A stretch of 24,962 bases of DNA from Larix sibirica. Lineage: Eukaryota; Streptophyta; Pinopsida; Pinales; Pinaceae. A program made the position numbers and the translations under genes. Numbering within the stretch: the first letter of the stretch is position 1; every line of letters begins with the position of its first letter. The stretch spans positions 57,987 through 82,948 of the forward strand of contig NWUY0300024504.1 of NCBI GenBank assembly GCA_004151065.3, given 5' to 3'. Below are positions 9,245 to 17,720 of the stretch, piece by piece. The notes below the pieces were generated by a model that was not told the DNA's origin, did no database searches, and saw only the letters and a list, made by a program, of their open reading frames with translations.

Positions 9245-12006
9245 TGTAATGTCCCTAAAATCCTGAGAATTTTTTTTTTTTATATGGGTTTATCAATAAG
9301 ATAGGACTTAGTACTTAGTGAGATAATACCTTCAATACTGCATTAATTACTTAGAGGTGGTATGAATGTCGGATGCAACACTTGAGTTGTACAATGTTTG
9401 GCTTAGCATGAGATAGTTACAATTATACCTCCATAGGCTATTATCATTCCTTTACAGTTCTGTTTATTACTCATCATGCCCATGTCTGTTCTACGATTTT
9501 TAATCATAACGCTTTTGAGGTTTGATAGATGTCTCAACCTATCTTAGCTGGTATGGAATCTATATAATGGTACTGCTAAAGAGATATGCTACCCCCCTAC
9601 TGACTAGTGTAATACTACTCTAGCATATTGGTTTTGTGCCATATGATAATTACTTAATTCATATTTGATGTGTTGATGCTAGCCGTGATGCATGTTTAGA
9701 ATTGTATGCTTGCTTTTTGTTTGTGTAAAGTGATGCTTCTACCTGTATGCATGGTCGTGATTTCTGCTTGTTTTTTACTTAATGACATTAGGGTTATCGG
9801 TCCTCGGGTCTTACTTAAAGCTCCAAGTGAGCTAAGGCATATCTAACTCTGTGGTTGTAGGTATCCTCAAGGATAATTCTAAGTTAACACCTTGATGGTA
9901 AAAACAAACAAATGTTTAAAAGAAAGGAGGTTGACCCTATGTATTAACTATGAGCTTCTAACAAAGAGCTTACAACGCTAAGTGGGCTTCCAACTATAGT
10001 AAAAGGGTAAAGAATTTATCCCTTAGTGGAGGTGGGTCGAATTTAAATGCACCCACGTGATGGCCATGTTCTTGGATGCCACGTTGGCTGCAGGCTTAAA
10101 CCCTATCGCGTCCAACACTTGGGGTTTGTCTCTGCGTGGGTCATTTGGGGAAAGTGAGCCCAGCTCTCGACCATCTTCCAGGTGGGATGGAGAATGTTGC
10201 ACCTGTGCAAGTACAGGGGCCTTGCAGCAACGTTGATGCTATAGGTAAGTCATGTAAATTTAATTGTTTAAATAGATGTTTGTAACTGTATTTCAAATCC
10301 CTGTTTGATTTCTTAATTGACCTTTGTCTTGTTTCAATTGGTAGGATGGTTACGTTGGTGGTCGGTGTTCCAGATTGGTAGGAGGAAGCTCTATCTTGGA
10401 GGTTTGGGCACCATGGGTCCTGGTAAGACCTGGGAAACCCTGGTACCTACATTATTATATGGTGAGAAATGTATTCGATTTCCTGAAATCTGAGGTTTGA
10501 ATGGCTACGTTGGGAGTTTCTTGGAGTTACTAGATGCCTGGTTTATGTGGTAGATGCTCTTATTTTTATTCCTCTAGCGTTCGGGCTGTTGAGATGTCTT
10601 TTTAAGTGTAAGCCTACGGGCATGGATATGTCTTGAATACTCAAACTATATAACTTTAAAAGATTTTGATTTTGTGTTGTCAAAATTCTGAATAATTTAA
10701 AGGTATAATTATTTTTAATATGGTTATCTTTGTGTGTATGCCATTTGTGCTTATACTGGATGTTTCCAGCCTTGGGTATGACCCCTGTGTGTAAATGATG
10801 TTGATAACTTGAACAGGTGAATGTTTAAAATATGAATGTCTTTGTTTGATAAAGTTTGCTACCTCTGTGTCTTTTATTGTTGGGTTAGTTTCTTGAATGG
10901 GAATCGTGTTATTTCTCTTTCGTTGGTAAATCTGGACCCTGGTTCCAAACCTATCAAAGCGGGGATGCTTTTGGATTTTTAAAATTAAAGAAATGGATTT
11001 AAGTATTTCGAAGACCCTATGGGGTTTTAACATTGGCTTAATGCCATCATGGTTCATTTCATCATATATATAAACTCTGTATTTTAACTTTACCTTGGTT
11101 ATATACGGCCTCTACTTGTCTTGGCTTTGAACCGTATCTAAAGATTAAGTGTATAATGTAACAATCTACCAAAGTTTGTTATAAGGAGAAAGTTCATTAT
11201 GATAGATAGGTTTAAGTATAGTGTTTTAAGTAAAACAAAGGGTTGGTAATAAATGGGTTGGTGGATGTGATGACACTGTCCAAATCTAAAGGCGTGGCTC
11301 TCATCCAGTAGCTCCTTCTTGTTCCTATTTGCTATAGTTGCTTTTTAAAGTAAGTACTAAGCTGTTAAGCCAAGTTTCGTCTCTGCCCATGTGGTTTCTT
11401 AAATAAATGTTGACATAAAACGTGACTCCCCAGTCTACACTGGGTTATGTGTTTTACTTCCAGATTGCTGAAGGGTGCCATGATCTTCAAAGAATTTGAT
11501 CCTTAGCTGGAGAGATTTAACCTAGGGATTCTTTAAGCCACTATTTCAATTTATTGTTGGGCTAGTGCAACTTTGTTGGAAGGATAGTGTGGAACAAAGC
11601 TAGGGTCTTTTAGATGGTTCGTTTTTCTTTCTTTAACATCGTGGGTGGTTGCATTAAAAATTTCAAGTGTCTAGCTAGGTTCTAAAGAGGTATAGTGCTA
11701 GCAAATGTCTTACCTACTAGAGCGATCTTTAGCAACAATTATTTTGCCAAATTTTATACTATCTAGATTAATTTGATCTCTCATAAGATGGTTGTGAGTG
11801 AGTTTTCTTTTAATGAGGTTTATGCTAAAGTATTTAAATGTTGTTCCAAGGTTCAAAAACTTGATCCCAGTAGTTCTGAAATATTCTTTAGACTTTGGTT
11901 TAGAAGAGGACAGGGATCTGCCCTAGGTGCTATTCTTATTTAGACAGTAAAACATTCAAGGGTTCAATCCACTACGTAATGTATTAATTAACATTTTAGG
12001 GACCAT
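9245..12006 (+). mobile_element. Possible LTR or LTR-derived non-coding element
   Basis: At 9245 the sequence begins tgtaatgtccctaaaatcc, a start typical of many plant LTRs. Near 11993 it reads attttagggacc, which is the reverse complement of tccctaaaat plus flanking bases. The outer ends do not match well and I found no target-site duplication, so the right boundary is a guess. No gag-pol coding was recognised; reading frames are short and the longest (10680-11057, - strand) resembles no family. A GC-richer block spans about 10030-10210. A candidate intron (gtaagt at 10245 to ttggtag ending 10344) could indicate a former transcript. It could also be unrelated intergenic DNA. Confidence 0.35.
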
Positions 12007-12126
12007 GGCTCAATAAAAGTTGTCCATGGACCAAGAGAAAAATAGAAACAATGTTAAATAAAATTCATGAGAACAGTTTGTATATTTCGAAGGGAATTTA
12101 TGATGATTATCTTTCAGCCTGTAACC

Positions 12127-12454
12127 CTATACTAAAACATAAATTAAAATCTGAAGTGCTCTATTCTAAAACAGAAATAAAATATGAAATATTCTATTCT
12201 AAAACGGAAATGAGATCTGAAACACTCCATTCTAATATAGAAATAAAATATGAGGCATTCTATTCTAATACATAAATAAAATATGAAACATTCTATTCTA
12301 AAACAGAAATGAGATTTGAAACACTCCATTCTAACACAAAAATAAAATCTGAGGCTTTCTATTCTAAAACAGAAATAAAATCTGAAACATTCTATTCTAA
12401 AATAGAAATGAAATCTGAAACATCCTAAAAACAGAAATGAAATCTGAAACATGG
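12127..12454. repeat. 33-bp minisatellite, about nine units, with 99-bp higher-order period
   Basis: Units of the type gaaacattctattctaaaac followed by agaaatgaaatct (33 bp) repeat from 12153: unit starts are 12153, 12186, 12219, 12252, 12285, 12318, 12351 and 12384, then a 29-bp unit at 12417 and a 9-base stub at 12446. A degenerate unit precedes 12153. Units at 12186-12284 (three units) match those at 12285-12383 in order, with 11 differences in 99 bases by my count, while neighbouring 33-mers differ more (9 of 33 for the first pair). Because 33 is divisible by 3, both strands show repetitive reading frames (for example TEIKYE..YSK on + and FRIECFRFYF on -); I regard these as by-products. 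Confidence 0.92.
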
Positions 12455-13145
12455 AAGAATGTAACCTCATACCTGAGACGATGTTGTTTGCCATAGCCCT
12501 ATGACCCTGCACACTCCAAACATCAATTAACTTGGAAATAGTCTACTTCTAACCTGTAGAACAGTAACCGTATGACCTCAGGGCTGCCACGTTCCTCCCA
12601 ACCATTGATCCAGAACTGTTCCTGGTTCTTACCTAGATCGCCCCCGAGTTGGTTAGGCATGCAAGTGAAATCTAAGGGACCTGGGCAATGGCTGTTTTCA
12701 AATGAGACTTTATATATTCTTCTTTAAGGATTGGATAATTTCCGCTCTACCATAAGATAATGATAATGAGGTCGATCCCTCTCTTGGGAAAATTCTTAGT
12801 ATTTATAAGTAAGCTTTTGGGAAGGCAGTTGAGTTAACATAAGTATTTTAACTGCCTTCTTGAAATTAACTCCCAGTTTGAATTTTGTGAGACATAAACA
12901 AAAGTCCCTTTTTAATTATAATGCTTCTCTTTATCTAGGACTCTTTTTTTTGAATGTTTCCTTTAACTTGATATTTGGAAACTCATCACTTTTATTTATT
13001 TAACTTATCAGAATTAAATATACATATATCTAATTATTTAAACTTTACTTATTTGTTTTGTGTATCTATCTTCTTTATTTAGATATTTCTCCTATATATA
13101 AATATAGGTAGACTTTACTTGTTTATCTTTATTATTTAAATGACT
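12455..13145. other. No gene seen; small inverted repeat at 12831-12859
   Basis: Sequence of ordinary complexity with no recognisable coding. The only structure I can point to is gaaggcagtt (12831-12840) and its exact reverse complement aactgccttc (12850-12859), separated by nine bases. It becomes AT-rich after about 12900, up to the gap. Confidence 0.5.
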
Positions 13146-13454
13146 NNNNNNNNNNNNNNNNNNNNNNNNNNNNNNNNNNNNNNNNNNNNNNNNNNNNNNN
13201 NNNNNNNNNNNNNNNNNNNNNNNNNNNNNNNNNNNNNNNNNNNNNNNNNNNNNNNNNNNNNNNNNNNNNNNNNNNNNNNNNNNNNNNNNNNNNNNNNNNN
13301 NNNNNNNNNNNNNNNNNNNNNNNNNNNNNNNNNNNNNNNNNNNNNNNNNNNNNNNNNNNNNNNNNNNNNNNNNNNNNNNNNNNNNNNNNNNNNNNNNNNN
13401 NNNNNNNNNNNNNNNNNNNNNNNNNNNNNNNNNNNNNNNNNNNNNNNNNNNNNN
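13146..13454. other. Assembly gap (309 N)
   Basis: An unbroken run of N. The right edge opens directly in a 38-bp tandem repeat, so the gap probably hides more of that array. Any reading frame across it is meaningless. Confidence 0.98.
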
Positions 13455-13549
13455 GCTTATGCCCAACACATAGGGCATCCATGTACATCGAGGCTTACAC
13501 CCAACACATAGGTCATTCATGTGCTCCATAGCCTACACTCAACACATAC
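13455..13549. repeat. 38-bp tandem repeat at the gap edge
   Basis: Two full units (13455-13492 and 13493-13530) share the pattern gcttacacccaacacatagg, then tcat.catgt and a variable tail; a partial third (gcctacactcaacacatac) runs to 13549. The units are similar but not identical. The left edge of the array is inside the N run. Confidence 0.85.
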
Positions 13550-14559
13550 TAATAGGTCAAAGTCCCATCGTCGGCTCAACAATAATACCCCATGTCTTAA
13601 CCATTTGCAAGGAAGATAAATGGATTGCAATCTTTGAATAATGACATTCCAAGAAATTATGTTTATTAAACTTTGATTAAAACTAAAAAAATCAAACTAA
13701 TAGTAAGTCAACATGAAATAATAGGTAGTCAACTTTGAACAGTGAACAAACACAATATACACTACCGATCGATAAGTATAATAACATAATAAATTAAAAC
13801 CATTATTTCATTATACTAATTTCAACTTGAATAGTTGGCATACATTGTATGTTTTAAATATAATTTATAAATTTAATCAAACAATTTAACTATTTTAAAT
13901 CATAAGACAAAGAAGCCAATATCCAATATCACTATTTTATTTAGAACTTTTATGGCGGTGAAGAGATAATCGCCGAACATCAAAATTGTTATTAAACATC
14001 ACATTGCATTAACGTGTCATCACTCTTTCTTGGATTATATCGAATAACGCGTTTCCATGTTTGTGTGATGTAGACTTCTTTTAATTATGCAATGTGGTTA
14101 TCTTGTGAGTCATATTCAATGTTGGATTATTATGGGTGGTTATAAACAATGATTTCATTTAATCATTTTAAATCCAAGTGGTGATGTTTGTAATAAAATA
14201 TAATAATAGTATAATTTTTTATTATTGTTAAGTTGTTATAAAATGATTGTTAAAATATATAATAAGAATTTATATATCTTATTACTTAAGATATTTGTCT
14301 TTTTAAATAAATTTTCATTATTTATTGATGAAAATAAAAGAAAGAAATATATATTTGGACAAGCATGGATGTTTCTTTCTTGCATTTTTTTAAATGATAT
14401 TATATTATTATTATTTTGAATGTAAGTGATTTAAAACTCGTTCATGCTCTTACTTCTTATTTGGAATATTTTAAATATGTGGTATTTTTTATAATAAAAA
14501 TGAGATATTCTTTTGGGTTTTTTTGTTTTTTTCTCTATATTGTTTATGTTTTTTTTTGT
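13550..14559. other. AT-rich intergenic DNA, nothing recognised
   Basis: No coding similarity. Homopolymer and TA-rich stretches dominate after 14200. A short hairpin-capable segment, ggcggtgaagagataatcgcc, lies near 13953. Confidence 0.5.
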
Positions 14560-14990
14560 GTGTTTTGGTTGTTTAACTTGGAGGAGTCTACTCATAGTTG
14601 GGGTTGATAATCCCTTAAGGATGGCTTTTCCCTCTAGTTCATTTGTTGTTATGCTTTTCCCTTTAGTCTGTGTCACTCTCTTATTTTCGTTACTCTCCCC
14701 ATCGATTATAATGCCACTTCTTGGGGCTCGGCATGTCCCTTGCAATTTAAAAAATGCTATTGATGTGCAGGAGACCTCACCTTGTAGTTCTACCTCTATC
14801 AATACCCCATTCATGATATGTCACTCCAAGTGTGAAAAGTAAACAATTTTGGACTTAAAAGAACATAGGTTTAAAGGAATCTTTGGTTATCAAGCTCGTG
14901 GGAAGCAAAGTGTAGGCAATGTCATCAAAGCAAAGTCCAAGCCCTCAACAACGGTGCACAAATGGGATAATCTGAACAGTGTTAGAGGGA
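14560..14990. other. Island of higher complexity, possible decayed exon or transposon piece
   Basis: Within very AT-rich surroundings this stretch has more balanced composition and overlapping open frames on both strands (+ 14513-14842, - 14431-14814). The + frame would give a hydrophobic peptide (SLLSPSIIMPLLGARHVPC); the - frame gives a polar one (SGIIIDGESNENKRVTQTKG). Neither resembles a family I know. Overlap of two long frames in opposite strands means at most one could be real, and both extend into simple AT-rich DNA. Confidence 0.2.
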
Positions 14991-15777
14991 TTTTTCTATA
15001 AACTATTTCAAACAATTTTGATGTTTTGTAAACTAGTTTTAATTTTAGGCATATTTTGGAAGTTGTTTACCAGCAATATAGGGAGCAATATAGGGGATCA
15101 AAGTAGATATTTTTTGAATAGGAAATAGTTGGATAATGTTACAATGGGCAATATGAAATTACAAGAATTTATTTAAATAATCTATAATTCATTTTATAAA
15201 TTTTACTCAAAAATATATAAAATTCGATTGTAGTACTTACTTTTTAGTAACACAATCATATGTAAAATAAAATAAATAAAAAACAAAAATTCAAAAATAC
15301 AAAACCAATATTTATTTAAAAAAATAAAAATGGAATATATATAATATTGCATTATTCTATAAATACTCAATTTATTTTATCTGATATAAAGTTTAAAGTT
15401 TTGAATAGATTATAATAGAAATTTAATATAGTCAAATCTTCCTTATTACTTAGCTAATTTAAATGGATAAATTGTTTTTTATCATCAAACTATATATATG
15501 ATTTATTTGCATAACTACGGAGGCATTTCACAAAAATGAAATGTTCCACTTTTAACATTCAGTTTTTCATTATGTGTTTGACATACTCTTTTATTAGTTT
15601 TGTATATAAAAATTAATTTATATATTATGTATAACAAATTACGATGGTATATATAATTTAGCATTACAATATGAGATTATATATATATGATTATTATTTG
15701 GTTTATAATATATTTATTATAAGTGTAAATTTATTTTAAATTCATATTTATATAAATATTAAGAGGGTTTAAATTTC
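14991..15777. other. Very AT-rich DNA, nothing recognised
   Basis: Long A/T runs and TA-rich words with no coding, RNA gene or clear repeat structure. Confidence 0.5.
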
Positions 15778-15917
15778 TTGAGGTGTAAATTTTTTTATCC
15801 TTTAAAAATGGATTTATGTTGATTTATTTATTTTTATATGTTGTCGTATACGTAAGTACATGCATTGTATATCTATGTTATATTGGGTTGTAGAACACCT
15901 CACTATTCTTAGTGCAA
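15778..15917. repeat. Diverged direct repeat, copy 1
   Basis: Begins ttgaggtgtaaatt and ends tattgggttgtagaacacct, cactattcttagtgcaa. The same order of words recurs at 16060-16187, about 282 bases downstream, and its second half again at 16211-16332. Confidence 0.7.
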
Positions 15918-16059
15918 CAAGTGGATCCAAACATGTGTAAAATCTATATTTTGGGACATCATTGACTTCTTTACCCATAGAAATTGTTGGCTATGCTAAT
16001 GACCACCTTAGATCCATTGTAAACCCAGATATATGAAGCACCGAGAGGAATCAAATTGT

Positions 16060-16187
16060 TTGAGGTATAAAATTTGTATCATTTAAAGATGGATCTACAT
16101 TCCTATACGTTTTATGTTGTCACATACCTACGTGACAACATTTATGTCATATTGGGTTATAAAGGACCTCGTTACTCTTGGTGCAAT
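16060..16187. repeat. Diverged direct repeat, copy 2
   Basis: Begins ttgaggtataaaatttg, continues cgtgacaacatttatgtcat, then attgggttataaaggacctc and gttactcttggtgcaatt. It aligns with copy 1 start to end with small indels. Possibly a short non-autonomous element or an old segmental duplication. Confidence 0.7.
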
Positions 16188-16210
16188 TAAATTTTTTATA
16201 AGTAAGTTGT

Positions 16211-16320
16211 CAATAGACACGTGACAACATCTATGTCATACTCGGATGTAGAGCACCTTGTTACTCAATAGACACGTGACAACATCTATGTCATACTCGG
16301 ATGTAGAGCACCTTGTTACT
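16211..16320. repeat. Perfect 55-bp tandem duplication (copy 3 of the family)
   Basis: 16211-16265 and 16266-16320 are identical over 55 bases (starting caatagacacgtgacaacat and ending gagcaccttgttact). The unit corresponds to the second half of the diverged repeat at 16060-16187, and the second copy is followed by cttagtgcaatt as in the other members. Perfect identity beside clearly diverged relatives points to a recent duplication. Confidence 0.95.
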
Positions 16321-16332
16321 CTTAGTGCAATT

Positions 16333-17374
16333 ATTATATTTTTATTTTGTATAAAATATTATATGATTTGATAATAAACATAAAGGAATTGTGCTAAATA
16401 AAATTGTTTAAGTTTTTTCTCGATAGTTGATGTGATTGAGTTATAATATTTTCAATACTAGGTTATAAATGAAACCTAATTACACCAACTTATCTTTAGT
16501 TATATTAACATAATGTTATAAAAACAAAAATAATCATTAATAAACATTTAATTCCATGAAGTGGGTAGAAAATATTATGTTACCATTATTATTTTCAAAT
16601 CTAAATGTTCATAATAAAAGAAATCAAAACTTACAATATGTTAATAAATTTAAATTTTTTTATTTTTTAAACTTATTTGTAAAACTAAAAATAAATCAAA
16701 TTTATGAAATGTTAATTATGTCTAATTTTTTTTCCAAATACATTACATAAATATATAAATACAAATACAAATACATTTACTGCACATCATTATTCTAAAA
16801 TGCTTTTTATCATGCTTAATTAATATACATCATTATTCTCAATACTTTTTTTCTTATTTATTCTTACTTAATTGACAAAGAATAAGATTGATTCTTGTCT
16901 TTACTTTCATATATGTTTCCTTATCCTCAAAAGTCTTGTTACAACTAATAAAAATTGACTTCTAGTTTACTTATTAATTTTTTTAGCTTAGTCATTTTAT
17001 ATAAAAAAAACTCAACCTCAACCAACTACTTACACACAAAAGTAATTATTTATTTTTAAACAATCATTTAAAAAAATCAACACGAAAAACTTAAAAATAA
17101 AAACAAAGACTTCTACAACACTACAACACAACTGTTCTTCTTTTATTATTTAGTAAAACATAAGCATCTTTCCTTTACAAACATCTTCATCAATACTTAT
17201 TTTGTTTGCCGTGACACTTCGAAGGCGGGTGGGTCACATGGAATGTTTTGTTGCCATCAATGATGAATTGATTATACGCTTAACCATCATTGTCATTAAC
17301 GTGTAGTAATCACTCCCATGAGTTTGACCATTCCTCAAATTACATTTAAAAAACATATAAATAATATGAAAGAT
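16333..17374. other. AT-rich DNA, nothing recognised
   Basis: No coding or RNA gene seen. A segment near 17210-17330 is less AT-rich (gccgtgacacttcgaaggcg) but has no recognisable function. The open frame at 16556-16750 is made of low-complexity K/N/F/L codons. Confidence 0.5.
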
Positions 17375-17394
17375 TATATATATATATATATATA
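17375..17394. repeat. (TA)10 microsatellite
   Basis: Ten uninterrupted TA units, 44 bases left of the LINE C target-site duplication. Confidence 0.95.
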
Positions 17395-17438
17395 TTAAAT
17401 GTTACATGAGTATGGAAAAAAACATTAGTTCTCCAACG

Positions 17439-17457
17439 TCACAAATATTTAAGGTTT
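17439..17457. repeat. LINE C target-site duplication, left copy (19 bp)
   Basis: tcacaaatatttaaggttt is identical to 23356-23374. Flanking bases differ on both sides (g before and t after here; a before and g after on the right), so the duplication is exactly 19 bp. This copy lies at the 3' (poly-A) end of LINE C. Confidence 0.95.
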
Positions 17458-17468
17458 TATTTTTTTTC

Positions 17469-17493
17469 AGCCAAAAAAAAAAAGTCTTTGGCT
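17469..17493 (-). promoter_or_regulatory. 3'-terminal stem-loop of LINE C RNA
   Basis: On the - strand AGCCAAA (17493-17487) and TTTGGCT (17475-17469) form a perfect 7-bp stem around a loop of GAC plus a T run, immediately followed by G and the A-rich tail. Plant L1s of the stringent type are known to carry a hairpin just before the poly(A) tail, thought to be recognised by their own RT. The match in position is good; function here is inference. Confidence 0.6.
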
Positions 17494-17720
17494 ATTTATA
17501 AGAGTGAATCAAAGAAACTTACATAGGACACATATCTCAAAGATAGAAAATACATGCTGAGAATTTTGATATTACTATAATCCAGTAAACATTTCCAGAA
17601 ATGTAAACATAAAACAAAATAGAGTAACTTCTATTTACCTATTGAACTATTATCTGCCTATCAATATAACCAAAAGATACACAGTCATGATCAGTACAGG
17701 AATTCTATTCAAAAACTAAA

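Noticed and set aside
10680-11057. 125-codon - strand frame
   Set aside because: No motif, compositionally biased, no family recognised, and it lies in an LTR-like non-coding region.
12127-12454. CRISPR-like array of about 33-bp repeats
   Set aside because: The units are directly adjacent with no spacers and degenerate throughout, in an evident plant nuclear context.
12144-12512. A 122-codon - strand frame rich in Phe, Arg, Cys and Glu repeats
   Set aside because: It is the translation of the 33-bp minisatellite; the unit length keeps frames open on both strands and nothing else supports a gene.
13092-13529. Open frames on both strands through the N run
   Set aside because: They consist of untranslatable N codons in an assembly gap.
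13953-17330. Similar words (attaacgtgt...atcactc) near 14007 and 17296 as possible element ends
   Set aside because: Only about ten matching bases plus scattered similarity in AT-rich DNA; no inverted termini or target duplication found.
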